A stretch of 64,000 nucleotides of DNA, from contig NC_047067.1 of NCBI RefSeq assembly GCF_902459465.1, forward strand, positions 14,644,840 through 14,708,839. The letters are read 5' to 3'. The notes below the pieces were generated by a model. It saw only the letters and a list, made by a program, of their open reading frames with translations, was not told the DNA's origin and made no database searches. The position numbers and the translations under genes were made by a program. The stretch comes from Asterias rubens (Eukaryota; Echinodermata; Asteroidea; Forcipulatida; Asteriidae). Each line of letters starts with the position of its first letter. Positions within the stretch are counted from its first letter, which is position 1. Of the stretch, positions 49,901 through 59,869 are shown piece by piece.

Positions 49901-52872
49901 CCAACCCTGGGACGCAGGGGGTCTGACACATGATTTGACCCGGTATCTCTGTCTAAACATTGACCCAGAAATGGGTCAAACTGATACAATAAAATAATAA
50001 TAATATTAATAATAGCATTTATGAATCTGATGTAAAACCATTAAATTCAAATGCGTCAGTCAAGATGGAAAAGAGGGAATTCTCAAGTGGAAGGGAAAGC
50101 AAGTGTGAATAGGTGTCTTCAGTTTGATTCCCATTTTAAACCGGATCAGCCCGACCCAGAATGGCCCCCTTGTGATCCGGCACCCGTTTATACAGTGCAG
50201 TAACTCACCCTCCTCGCAAATATATTTCTTGTTGGAGTTACAATTGTGAGCTTTCCACGTCTGGCTTGATACATGAAGAGTAATACAGTCATCATCATCT
50301 CGTTTCCCGCTGTCCGGCCAGTTGGTGTACCCCGGGCCTACCCCATCCAACCATAGCCATGAATCGCCTCCAGTTCCCACGAGCCCCATCCAGTAGTCAC
50401 TGGTCGAGGCACCGAACCCTACAATAGCATCGGACAGTGCTTGGTTCTCGTCGGCTGAGCTGACGTAAACAAGATGGCTGCCGGTGGCTGCACAGGCATC
50501 CCTTGCGTCGCTCCAAGATTGTTTGGACGTCACAATGACGTAGTTCGAGTTGGAAGTGGAATATTCTAATAGGGAAAAATAGGGAAATAATGTTTTAATG
50601 GATGTAATAAACACCGGGGATAAAAATTACTAATTTGGTTCTACCCTTACACCAATGTGCGTTAGCATTGTCTACTCAGTACCTTTCCCGAGTTTTGTGG
50701 ACAAAAGATCCAAGGCATATCTGAACATATGATGCTGCCACAAAGCATTGATTCTCTATAAGAATAATATTGTAAGTATGCATTTGTATAATGCTAATCT
50801 TGACGCATATAATCCCTTCATGTTAAGACAATCATAATAAAGAGGAAGACATGCAGATGATGGTGGTATAATTTTCTATGCATCAAGATGTTAGAGACCG
50901 TACTAGTCATAGTCATACTCATAAAACACTAAACGTTGGCAAGACTGCTACAAGTTTATGTGTTATGATCTTTAAAGGCACTGTACACTATTGGTAATTA
51001 CTCAGAAATAATTGTTAGCACTAAACCTTACTTGGTAACGAGTAATGGGAAGCTGTTGGTGGTTTACAATATTGTGATAAACGACTCCCTCTGAGCCATC
51101 GTTATTTTCGAGAAAGAAGGAATTTTCCACCAATTCGATTTTGAGCCCTCAGAATTAGGTTTTTAGACCCTCAGAGTTAGATTTTGAGATACCAAAATCA
51201 AGCACCTGAAAGCACACCACGTCATGTGACAAGGTTTTTTTTTCTTCCATTATTATCTCGCAACTTCGACGACCAATTGAGTTTAAACTTTTACAGTTTT
51301 TGCATAGGTTGAGATATCACCAAGTGAGAAGACTGGTCTTTGACAATTACCAATAGTGTCCAGATTCTATATTTAAATTAAGACAGAAGTAGTAACCTAC
51401 AGAATCATTGTGCATTCTCTTAGAACTCTCACACACGGGAGATTTTTTTGAATGTTTTACTCTCATCCAAAAAGAGAACATACTTACGATATGAAGACTC
51501 TTCACTGCTGTGACAAGAAACCATGGTGATAAGCCATACGCATGTCAGAGCAACGGACACAGACTGCACAAAAAGACAAAAACTATAATTGTTCGGTCAC
51601 AATTTCTATAATTATTAAGCTCAATTTACTCCTAAATCACAAACAAAGATTGAATATGGAATTTAGAAAGAATTAGGCCTGTTAAAATTCGCCTAATATT
51701 GTTTGACCGAATTTGTCAAAAAAGAAAAAAAAAGTTCGGTCACAATTTTGAAAATTACAAACAGTTAAGAAATAAGGAATTTAAGGAGAAATAGGCCTAT
51801 TGAAATTTATATTCGGCTAAATTTGTTACCGTAATCGTACTTAAAGGCAGTGGACACTATTGGTAATTACTCAACATAATTATCAGCATTAAACCTCACT
51901 TGATAACGAGTAATGGGGAGAGGTTGATAGTATGAAACATTGTGAGAAACGGCTCCCCCTGAAGTGACGTAGTTTTCGAGACAGAAGTAATTTTCCACGA
52001 ATTTGATTTCGAGACCTCAAGTTTAGAATTTGAGGTCTCAAAGTCAACCATCTGAAAGCACACAACTTCGTATGACAAGGGTGTTTTTTTCTTTCATAAT
52101 TATTTTGCAACTCCGACGACCAATCGAGATCAAATTTTCACTGGTTTGTTATTTTATGTATATGTTGAGATACACCAAGTGAGAAGACTGATCTTCGACA
52201 ATTACCAATAGTGTCCACTGTCTTTAAGTGTCAATGTTTTTTCTTTTGGGATGTGGAACATGAACTTCAATAACCTCACTATTTTCTCTTAAAACAATTT
52301 GTCTCCCAAACAACCCAACCGACGAAACACACACAACCGACGCGCCGATTGTGTGTGCACCTAAGCCACTATTTAATTACTAAGTAACTATTTAAAGGTA
52401 CTGTGTACACTATTGGTAACTACTCAAACTAATTTTTAGCATGACAACTTTCTTGGTTACAAGCAAATGAGAGATATTGATAGTATAATGCGTGACAATT
52501 GCTCCCCTTACTCTGAAGTGACGCAGTTCTTGAGAAAGAGGTCAATTTCTCACTCAAATATTAATAAAAGACGAAGCATTTTTTGCAACGTTGGTGTTTT
52601 TTCCTTCTTTATTCTCATGCAACTTCGATGCCCAATTGAGTCCAAATGTTCACAGATTTGTAATTGTATGCATTCTCCATAGTACAACCAGTGAGAATAT
52701 TGGTCTTTGTGTCCAGTCCCTTTAAAACAACCTATAACAATAAAATGTTGCTTACTTTTGTAAACTTACATAGAAAATCCATACAATTGAGAGTTTAAAA
52801 CTAGTGAGAGATTTTCTATCAAATTCCACATCAAATTGTTAAGCTACTTACGATTCGGTTGGTTCTGGCCAT
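46446..52872 (-). CDS. Secreted CTLD / Thr-rich linker / PAN-like protein (9 exons)
   Basis: In transcript order: 52872-52852, 51563-51488, 50565-50209, 49461-49402, 48843-48790, 48678-48625, 48215-48054, 47362-47246, 46900-46446. The total is 1356 nt, 451 aa and TGA in one frame. MARTNRI plus SVSVALTCVWLITMVSC is a signal peptide. Residues 34-151 are a full-length CTLD with DYWMGLVG (WIGL-like), WLWLDG, the four canonical cysteines and YICEE. EPN, QPD and WND are absent, so classical calcium-dependent sugar binding is doubtful. Residues 152-360 are low-complexity Thr/Ser/Glu linker. The end is PAN/apple-like (VVFKTINRSMLKCAAACIS, CTWFVVTHNNDCLLS). All junctions after exon 2 are phase 1. The protein is probably extracellular; the ligand is unknown. 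Confidence 0.82.
47246..47362 (-). CDS. CTLD gene B exon 8, Thr/Glu-rich linker
   Basis: The acceptor is ATTGCAG and the donor is GTTGGT (weak). It is 117 nt, phase 1 to 1, and encodes LVTEVVTEMGDEVIQTLQP followed by DDEQSTTTGGRPSTE. Confidence 0.72.
47400..48050. other. Intron of CTLD gene B, with a possible dead linker exon
   Basis: On the minus strand, TTTACAG followed by about 44 nt encoding SSILPKTIKASDQN (about 47818-47774) has the right acceptor and entry phase. At the expected phase-1 exit it reads G then TTGAG, not GT. Confidence 0.35.
48054..48215 (-). CDS. CTLD gene B exon 7, Thr/Ser/Glu-rich linker
   Basis: The acceptor is CTTATAG and the donor is GTGCGA. It is 162 nt, phase 1 to 1. 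It starts VTAQSTILATKIITETPA and includes QTMQSTTVVQLVDTQTSSP. The theme is the same as in the last exon (ITETP, TVQLSTTL). Confidence 0.75.
48333..48512 (+). mobile_element. SINE family B copy
   Basis: GGGAACTAAACGTGGGCTTG and CTCAAAAGAGGGCGCTATCA match the copy at 4795. It ends GGACAGAATCTCCTGCC and lies in a CTLD gene B intron. Confidence 0.6.
48625..48678 (-). CDS. CTLD gene B exon 6, Thr-rich linker
   Basis: The acceptor is AATTTAG and the donor is GTAAGC. It is 54 nt, phase 1 to 1, and encodes VITTTLATTLNVKTTEN. Part of the flanking intron sequence is also shared with exon 5, indicating exon plus intron duplication. Confidence 0.78.
48790..48843 (-). CDS. CTLD gene B exon 5, Thr-rich linker
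   Basis: The acceptor is AAATTAG and the donor is GTAAG. It is 54 nt, phase 1 to 1, and encodes IITTTLATTTKVQTTEN. Confidence 0.78.
49110..49375 (+). repeat. Dispersed repeat, pair with 54812-55080
   Basis: Shared landmarks in order are GTTAGCTGCCA, GCATGAATACACTA, ACCGGACCT, AATGACATG and GTAGTTCTTTG. Confidence 0.55.
49402..49461 (-). CDS. CTLD gene B exon 4, Thr-rich linker with GC donor
   Basis: The acceptor is ATTATAG and the donor reads GCAAGC rather than GT. It is 60 nt, phase 1 to 1, and encodes IITTTTTLPTTIKVQTTEN. It is a clear sister of the next two exons, which use GTAAG. Confidence 0.7.
49918..50180. repeat. GACCCGGATC-type repeat next to CTLD exon
   Basis: ATTTGACCCGG, TTGACCCAGAAATGGGTCAA and AACCGGATCAGCCCGACCC are present. 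Confidence 0.55.
50209..50565 (-). CDS. CTLD gene B exon 3, C-type lectin domain
   Basis: The acceptor is CTATTAG and the donor is GTGAGT. It is 357 nt, phase 1 to 1. Landmarks are WSDARDACAATGSHLVYVSS, DYWMGLVG, SWLWLDGVGPGYTNWPDSG, DDDDCITL and KKYICEEG. The whole CTLD sits on one symmetric exon. Confidence 0.95.
50612..50745 (-). mobile_element. SINE family A copy, reverse, headless
   Basis: In reverse it reads ATATGCCTTGGATC, CTCGGGAAAGGTACTGAG and GGGTAGAACCAAAT. Confidence 0.65.
50973..51365 (-). mobile_element. MITE family A copy, reverse
   Basis: It begins TTTAAAGGCACTGTACACTA and ends GTGTCCAGATTC. It lies in intron 2 of CTLD gene B. Confidence 0.75.
51488..51563 (-). CDS. CTLD gene B exon 2, signal peptide core
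   Basis: The acceptor is GTGCAG and the donor is GTAAGT. It is 76 nt, phase 0 to 1. It encodes SVSVALTCVWLITMVSCHSS and a short acidic tail. Confidence 0.82.
51840..52226 (-). mobile_element. MITE family A copy, full length, reverse
   Basis: Terminal TTAAAGGCAGTGGACACTAT and GTGTCCACTGTCTTTAA are present. It lies in intron 1 of CTLD gene B. Confidence 0.82.
52393..52724 (-). mobile_element. MITE family A copy, reverse, diverged
   Basis: It begins TTTAAAGGTACTGTGTACAC and ends GTGTCCAGTCCCTTTAA, with shortened internal sequence. Confidence 0.7.
52852..52872 (-). CDS. CTLD gene B exon 1 (start)
   Basis: It encodes MARTNRI with donor GTAAGT, in phase 0. The start context is AAGATGG. A perfect TGACGTCA lies 80 bp upstream. 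Confidence 0.75.
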
Positions 52873-52951
52873 CTTGTCCAGTAGGTTTACAGCACGAAAT
52901 CAGTACCTTCAGCGAGTGGTGTGGAGTTTAATTACAACATTCATCAAACGA

Positions 52952-52959
52952 TGACGTCA
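52952..52959. promoter_or_regulatory. Palindromic CRE-like site upstream of CTLD gene B
   Basis: This is a perfect TGACGTCA octamer 80 bp upstream of the start codon at 52872. CREB/ATF factors bind this sequence in animals. Function here is inferred from position only. Confidence 0.35.
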
Positions 52960-53449
52960 GTGATTGTGTGTCCCGGGACGCGCACACCCAAATCCATGTC
53001 TCCATGACATTTATACATCCATTGGGGACTTTCTTGAATGTTTATATCTCCATCGGGAGAATAGAAACCCACACCGTTAATTACCAACCAATAATACGAT
53101 GTAGGATTTGTTGACTTGGCGGTTGTGTGTACACATTTTCTAAATGCAATAATGTCATGAGTATTTGAACGTTTTTATTGATCGGTCAACACTAGTAGTG
53201 ATTTTAATATGAAGCTTGAGGGAAATGTTGTTATAGCATCGGGTGATTGTCAATTAAGTCACTGTCGTGTGATCGGATATTTGGAGAGAGAGGGGGTGAT
53301 GGGTGTGGGGGGGGGGGGCAGAGGGGCGAAGTAGGTATAATTGGACAAAATGGCATGACGATAAAAAGAAAAAGAAAACAAAAAAGAAAAAAAAACGTTT
53401 TGGTGGAGGGTGGCAAAGGGGTAACAATTGTATTGTTTATGTGCAAATT

Positions 53450-53740
53450 TAAAAGCAATGGACATCTTTGAATTGTCAAAAATCAGTATTCTCACTATCC
53501 AAACATATGCATACAAAACACAATAATCTGTGAAAACTTTGACTCAATGGTCATCGATATTGCAAAGGAATAACGAAGAAGAAAAAATACCATTGTTGCA
53601 CAAAATGTGTGTGATTTAAGATGCCTATTAATAAAAGGCTTCAGGTCTGAAGTCTTTTAATATTTGAGTGAGAAATTTCCTATTTCTCCAAAAATACGTT
53701 ACTTCAGAGGGAGCTGTTTCTCACAATGTTTTACACATGG
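53450..53740 (+). mobile_element. MITE family A copy, truncated on the right
   Basis: The left end has TTTAAAAGCAATGGACATC. It runs to CAGAGGGAGCTGTTTCTCAC and then changes abruptly at about 53735 into another repeat. Confidence 0.6.
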
Positions 53741-53890
53741 CCAGACGACCACTTCAAGGCGAGGGCTACATTTGGACAATCGACCAAATCGACTGCCACC
53801 AGGGGCACGTTGCCACCTGCTCATTGGGGCTGAAACAGGGTAATCCCTTCACTGTGCCTGCCCTTCACAATCCGTAAAGATGTAGGCATG
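53740..53890 (+). repeat. Dispersed repeat, pair with 13655-13800
   Basis: GTTGCCACCTGCTCATTGGG and GAAACAGGGTAATCCCTTCA are followed by GATGTAGGC. Confidence 0.55.
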
Positions 53891-54324
53891 TGCATCATAC
53901 ATGGCCACCGTATACAGGAGCCTGGCTGGAGCAAAATGCACTCTTGTCAATGTACACAGAATGTTCAGTGTTGAAATACTTTGCAGTTACGTAATATAAT
54001 AAAAGACAACAATGGCCCAAACACTTTCTTTCGTTACATCTTCTGTGACACCTTTAATCCATAACGTATTTATATAGGACTTTTGGGAAGGCCGTTGTGT
54101 GTGAGCGGTCTTCACTGCAGTACTGAAGTTGTTATCTTTCAACGCTGTGGAGACTCTGAGGTCGAGTTGGTTCCACAAGAGAGATGGGGTGTTTTAGAAA
54201 GGTAACAAATGTTCATAAACGACAATTTATTATAACTGTCATTTTGTTTCATGCTTAGAAGTTTATCTGGTCATGGAACACACTTTGTTGGTTCTTAACT
54301 CACCTGCTATTTCCTAGAATGCGT

Positions 54325-54800
54325 TTACAGGCAATGGACACTAGTGGTAATTACTCAAAATAATAATAATAACTTACTTGGTAACGAGAAATACGCAATT
54401 TTGAGATAATGATGGACATCTACACTACTTTGTCTGTAGACACTCAAACCAATTTACCAAACTGTGAACTCCTACAGTGCTCACCAAACATCAACAAGGC
54501 CAATGGAGAGCTGTTGATATTATAGAACATTGTGGGAAACGGTCCCTCTGAAGTAGTTTTTGAGAAAAGGGGTAATGTTTCACTCTAATTAAACACTTCG
54601 AGACTGAAGCCTTTTATTGTGCATCTGAAACCGTACAAAGTTGTGAAACAAGGGTGTTTTTTTCTGTCTTTATTCCCTTGCAACTTCAATGACCAATTGA
54701 GCCAAAAATTTCACAGGTTGTTATTGTATGCATATGTTGGGATACACGATGTGTGATATGTTGGTCTATGACAATTACCAACGGTGTCCAGTGCGTTTAA
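54325..54800 (-). mobile_element. MITE family A copy, reverse, with inserted sequence
   Basis: It has GGCAATGGACACTAGTGGTA at the left and GTGTCCAGTGCGTTTAAA at the right. It is longer than usual because about 100 bp of foreign sequence (about 54390-54500) interrupts it. Confidence 0.65.
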
Positions 54801-54811
54801 AGGGGACAGAA

Positions 54812-55080
54812 GAATGTCGATGGGTTTTTAGCTGCCATTATGAATGGCATGAATACACTATTTGATGTGTGATATGAAACTAAATTTGATGTGGGCCTAC
54901 ATAACATGAAGTCCTCGATGACTTGGTTTGCACATACATAGAGGTATAGCCCTTTATGTGCATGGGTGATAAGGGTGTAAAGTGTTTGTACTTTTTGAAA
55001 CCAACCGGACCTATAAAATATACCGTCAATGACATGGCTTACGACGTGTGTAGTTCTTTGTTATGAACATAAATTTATAT
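54812..55080 (+). repeat. Dispersed repeat, pair with 49110-49375
   Basis: The order of short landmarks is the same as in the other copy, ending in the presumed upstream region of the fucosyltransferase gene. Confidence 0.55.
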
Positions 55081-55248
55081 TTGTTAAAGATGAAATCCAT
55101 TTAAACGGGTGCTCGTCACACGTCCATGGCTTTTACAAAAATGTTGGGGGGTGTCCACGTGGACACCAGAGTTCCTCTACACTTCTGGGTTAACTTTTAA
55201 ACAAACTTCGCTTCCGTTGATTTAAGAGTGGCGTTTTGATTCCCTGCG

Positions 55249-56646
55249 ATGAATTTATTGCAGATAATACCGAGGCGGAAAATGGCGGTGGTTCTTGGCG
55301 TGATTGCCGGCTCTCTCCTGTGGCTCATGACGAATCACATCGAGGGAAATCCAGATTTGGAGCTCGACAGCGTCGACAAGGCAACTCTCTTGCAAGGCAG
55401 AAGCCGAGTCGTACCGTTTCCAAACGCCGAAGGACCCGTGCCGGCTCCGAACGCCGGAGGAGGACTCGTATCGGCTCCGGGCGCTGGAGCACCCGTCAAA
55501 CGAGTCCTGATCTTCGGCGACAAAGAGGGAACGGAAGAGTGGTTTGAACTCAATGACATCTTATCTGTGTTTCGACAAAACAGTCAGGGTCTTTGGGTTG
55601 GCCGTTTTGATTGTCCAAAACACGGCACCACCATCGAGTATACATTGACTAGTGATGTAAAACAATTTGAAGGCAAGGACGCGATCATATTCGGGATGCT
55701 TCCGAAGATTTTCAGCTTGCATGGTGCTGCTTTGGTACAACTTCAACCGAAAAAAAACCAAACATGGCTTTACTACAGTACCGAAACTCCGTACAGAGTG
55801 GGTTCTTGGACTGGCTCTCTGGTCATGGAAAAGCTCAAATATCACGTCATGATGACGTATAGACGGGATTCTGAAATTCCAATTCCATTCGGTTACTACA
55901 GAGAAGGCGTACCAGCTGCAAATCATGGAAAAGCAGTACTTGATCTGACGCAAAAGAAGGATCTGATTGTTTGGATCGCCAGCAACTGTGCCCAAGTGAC
56001 ATGGCCAAGGTTTCCATTCATGGAGCAGCTAAGAGAACTTTTACCTGTTCGTGCTTACGGACATTGTGGCAATCTCACTTGCCTTCCAATGCGATCCCAC
56101 CGCTGCAACCAATTATTCAAGAGCTTCAAGTTCCACCTTGCGCTAGCTAACAGCGAATGCCGGGAGTACATCACAGAGAAGTTCTGGACAAATTCTCTCA
56201 TGTACGACGTCGTGCCAGTAGTCTACGGCGCACCCAAAGCAGATTTCGAGAAACTAGCCCCACCAAATTCCTTCATTCACGTCAGTGACTTTTCCACTCT
56301 GGAAGACCTTGCAGACTACATCAAACTTCTGGACCAAAACGACGATATGTATCTGAAGTATTTTGAGTGGAAGACAAAGGGTGCGGTGACCCCATATTTT
56401 CCAGTTACTCTACCGACACTTTGCAACATTGTACCCCATCTTTTTAACGGGACCACGCAGTCCATTAAAACAATCAAGAATTCGCCTTGGTATAACAACT
56501 GCAGAGAGACTCGACCAAACCCACATATTCCTTACAAAACATTTGTAAAAGAAATACAAATCAAGAAGTACCCTTCATGGAAACCATGGAAATTAGACGT
56601 TTTTAAACCAAATATTTCATCTGAAGTGCTCAGTCGTGCACCCTGA
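55249..56646 (+). CDS. Alpha-1,3-fucosyltransferase (GT10), intronless
   Basis: This is a Golgi type II membrane enzyme that moves fucose from GDP-fucose onto N-acetylglucosamine-containing glycans. It has 465 aa in one exon. The cytosolic tail is followed by the signal anchor AVVLGVIAGSLLWLMTN (about 13-29) and a Pro/Gly/Ala-rich stem (about 55-85). The catalytic part carries YYSTETPYRVGSW and the GT10 signature FKFHLALANSECREYITEKF with Y307-W313 (YITEKFW). VVPVVYGAPKADFEKLAPP and SFIHVSDFSTLEDLADYI follow. Sequons include NQT, NLT and NGT. A second in-frame ATG at 55282 also leaves the anchor intact. The length is normal to slightly long for the family. The coding region has no introns, as is common for this family. 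Its neighbour is CTLD gene B, divergently transcribed about 2.4 kb away. Confidence 0.94.
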   Translation: MNLLQIIPRRKMAVVLGVIAGSLLWLMTNHIEGNPDLELDSVDKATLLQGRSRVVPFPNAEGPVPAPNAGGGLVSAPGAGAPVKRVLIFGDKEGTEEWFELNDILSVFRQNSQGLWVGRFDCPKHGTTIEYTLTSDVKQFEGKDAIIFGMLPKIFSLHGAALVQLQPKKNQTWLYYSTETPYRVGSWTGSLVMEKLKYHVMMTYRRDSEIPIPFGYYREGVPAANHGKAVLDLTQKKDLIVWIASNCAQVTWPRFPFMEQLRELLPVRAYGHCGNLTCLPMRSHRCNQLFKSFKFHLALANSECREYITEKFWTNSLMYDVVPVVYGAPKADFEKLAPPNSFIHVSDFSTLEDLADYIKLLDQNDDMYLKYFEWKTKGAVTPYFPVTLPTLCNIVPHLFNGTTQSIKTIKNSPWYNNCRETRPNPHIPYKTFVKEIQIKKYPSWKPWKLDVFKPNISSEVLSRAP

Positions 56647-56744
56647 GTTTCAAAAACTGATCAACAATGTATTATATCCGATGTGTTTTTAGTGACCATG
56701 GCTTTTTTTGTTTTACTGTTTTGCTTAAACTACTGAGGCACAAG

Positions 56745-57262
56745 ACAAGTTTGGTAAAATTGTCAAAGACCATTATTCTAACTTGGTGTATCTCAACATA
56801 ATGCATAAGTTTGTGAAAATTAGGGCTCAATTGGTCATCATAATTGTAAGTCAGTATAATGAAAGATAAAACACCCTTGTGTACAATTGTGTGTGTTTTC
56901 AGATGCCTGAAAAGGCTCCAGGCCTGAAGTCTTTTTCATATTCAATTAATTTGAGTGAGAAGATTTTTCCTTTCTCAAAAAGCTAAGTTGGTCATCGAAT
57001 TTGCAAGAGAAAAAATGATTTAAAAAAACCTTTTTGCATTACTTGGTTTGCTTTCAGTTGCATGATAAAAGGCTTCAGAAGTCTTTTATTTTTTGAGTGA
57101 GAAATAACCTCATATCTCTCAAAACCTACGTTACTTCAGAGGGAGCCGTTTCTCCCAATGTTTTAAACTGTCACCAGCTCTCCCATTGCTCGTTACCAAG
57201 GAAGTTTTTATGCTAACAACTATTTTGAGTAATAACCGATAGTGTCTCATTGCTCCTTTAAG
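56745..57262 (+). mobile_element. MITE family A-like, two overlapping partial copies
   Basis: A left part (about 56745-56985) is followed by a second partial copy (about 56985-57262) that repeats TTGGTCATCGAATTTGCAAG. The right end reads GTGTCTCATTGCTCCTTTAA. Confidence 0.55.
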
Positions 57263-57425
57263 CAGATATTATCGTTAACTCAGAAATATTTCACAGTATA
57301 GAGATATTTGTGCATCGAAATAAATTCCAGCACTTTTGAGAGAGCAGAAGCTAGATTTAAAGGTACTGGCCACTATTGGTAATTACTCAAAGTAATTATT
57401 AGAATAAATGCTTACTTGGTAACGA

Positions 57426-58484
57426 CATAGAGCAAGGAACAGAAGGAGTTACAACTACATGGAGTCGTCTTCAAAGGTTCCATGTGTGTTACCGCGGGCG
57501 TATAACGACCAGCGCTAATCGGCAGAAGCATCTGTGGGCGCATTTCCTAACGAGCGAAGTGTAAAGAACTAGCTACCCAGTACGCCACAGAAAAATACAC
57601 AGATTGCATTGCGTTCAAGCGTCCTTCTCAACCAACGACATACGGCGAGGATGATTTTAGCTATGAATAACGACATTTCAATGATTTTGACAAACAAAAA
57701 TGCAAAAGGAATTACCTCTTTGTAGTATTCTTATTAAACAAACACAAAATCAGTCGAATAATTACGGCTCTCTCAATCAACTAACCAAAAATGTCCTACG
57801 CGAGATAATTGTATAAAAGTATTTAAAAAAAAAACAATCTCAATTCGTTTTCAACGGCCAGAGACCACCGACATTCTTTTCATGATAAAACAATCAATAC
57901 CACATATTTCATAATTTTCCCGGTCAGCAAAACCTAACAAATGTCATAATTCATCACAGGAAAGGACGATTTTTTTGCTTCAAAATTCAGTCAAAAACTC
58001 AAAGTCAACAGTTCTAATGTAGCATTGTGCGCATGCAACGTAGGTGACAAAATGTTACTGCGCACGCGTTGAACTTGTGTGTTGCTACTTTGGGTGCGTT
58101 CGTTTAGCTTCCCTGGGTCGACCCCGGTGTGTGGCGGTTTTTTTTTCCAGGATGAACGTGTGCAGATAATTACCCACGTATTTCCTGGGGGAAAAAACCG
58201 CCACACACCGGGGTCGACCCAGGGGAGCTAAACGAACGCACCCATAACCACTCCAATAATTATGAATGGAAAAGGACGTGATACCAGTGACGGCAGCGAA
58301 AGGCGGTAACACACATGGGGTACAAAGAGCTCGCTGCGGTCGGATTGTGTACAGCCTTTTACAGTCGCTGCGGTTCACATCCATAGTGTTTCCACTGGAG
58401 GTGGATGCAGCACTATTCGGATTAATTTGAGCTTCGGGGTTTGAGACTGGAGTTGTATTCTCCTTCTGTTGCTCTTGTCTATGT
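57426..58484. mobile_element. Non-autonomous TIR transposon, 1.06 kb, with 6-bp TSD
   Basis: The ends are CATAGAGCAAGGAACAGAAG and, inverted at the right end, CATAGACAAGAGCAACAGAAG. It is flanked by TAACGA at 57420-57425 and 58485-58490. It encodes no transposase-like frame. A MITE D copy (58091-58244) sits inside it. Confidence 0.7.
58091..58244. mobile_element. MITE family D copy inside another transposon
   Basis: TGGGTGCGTTCGTTTAGCTT and AGCTAAACGAACGCACCCA are the ends. It is nested in the 57426-58484 element. Confidence 0.88.
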
Positions 58485-58879
58485 TAACGAGTAGAGCTGT
58501 TGATAGTATAAAACATTGTGAGAAACGGCTCCCTCTACATTACGTAGTTTTTGAGAAAGATGTTTATTTCTCTCGCATCCGAAAGCATACAAATTTTCTT
58601 TCATTACTTTCTTGCAACTTCGATGACTAACTGAGTCAAAAATGTAACACATTTTGTTATTTTATGCATTTGTTGGGATGCACAAAGTGAGAATACATGG
58701 TCTTTGACAATTACTAAAGGTGTCCAGTGCCTTTAAGCACTGCATGCGTGCATTATCTTTGTGACAATATATCCTGGTGTCATGTGTTTTCAGTAGGATA
58801 ACAGGGAAATTTTTCACAATCAAAAACCAAGTGTGTTTTTTTTTCAAATCATCTATCGATTTTTTTAACAATAACACTT

Positions 58880-59640
58880 ACACTTCATGGTGTATTGAAA
58901 TTTTGTAAGTTTTGGTTTTACGTTGCGAGAGACAGTCCGTCATTAACAGTGCTTATGCATGCACGACATTTGAGCAACGTCATAATATGACATAATATTA
59001 TGTTTTCACACCTTTCATTGGTTGGTATTTTATTGAATAGTCAGAAGCTAGTATGGTTTATTACAGTATGCAGTTAATCCATTTGGCGTTTTCACTTAAA
59101 ATATTTAATTTTTTTCCCCATATTGGCACACCATAGAATCCCAAATAGTAACCATCTCACGTGATCCATCTAGTGACTAAAGCAGAATGAAACTCAATCT
59201 AACTTTCGAGGTTGGATGATGTTTCTTTGACTCATTTGGATGTTGGCATAATAATGCACTAGTGATTAGTACCAAAAATCAATCATTTTATAAATGTTTA
59301 AGCATAACCGGGAAACTTTATTTTCAGCATGATTAAGCCTGATGAAAAAACAGACCGTGAGTAAACTGCATAGCTTCTGTCACCGGTGCAGCTTGCACAA
59401 TCTCGCGGTAAACGGGAATCAAAGTCGGGGTTCGAAAACATATGAGGGTCGATAACGTATGACGCTACGATACGTTCGTTTAAACTATGGTAATATGGTG
59501 ACCTAATTTATGGAACTGGGTCCAAATCATCTTGTTATAAGACCAATAATGTCTTTTGGTTTATTCATTTACTCTATCCATTAGATGTATATTCTCTTTT
59601 TTAAATGGTGTTAATACAATACAATGCCAAACGTCTATTT
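58880..59640. other. Intergenic, nothing recognised
   Basis: I see no supported exon or repeat head between the split MITE A and the GACCCGG-type repeat. Confidence 0.4.
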
Positions 59641-59649
59641 ACACTCTAA

Positions 59650-59860
59650 AATATTACGGGTCACACTTCACCCGGATTTCAAAGATTCCCCATCCCTTTC
59701 TGATTCAGTTGACCCAGAATCTTTCAGTGATCAGTAATGTTTTTAAAACTGTACTTTGGACTATATAATTCCGAGTCACTTTGACACGGACTCCGGATCA
59801 AACTGACCCACAAATGCCGGATCAGCACTTTGAACCGTAATCCGAGTCTCTAATCCGTCA
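59650..59860. repeat. GACCCGGATC-type repeat
   Basis: ACGGGTCACACTTCACCCGG, TTGACCCAGAATC and CCGGATCAAACTGACCC are present. Confidence 0.5.
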
Positions 59861-59869
59861 GGTTTTATA

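Larger units (their letters stand above)
57358..58736 (-). mobile_element. MITE family A copy split by a 1.06 kb transposon
   Basis: The left part, TTAAAGGTACTGGCCACTAT to GGTAACGA (57358-57425), resumes at 58485 with TAACGAGTAGAGCTGTTG and runs to GTGTCCAGTGCCTTTAA. The gap is the element at 57426-58484. Confidence 0.75.

Noticed and set aside
55335..55995. Minus-strand frames of 74 and 144 codons
   Set aside because: They are antisense to the fucosyltransferase gene.
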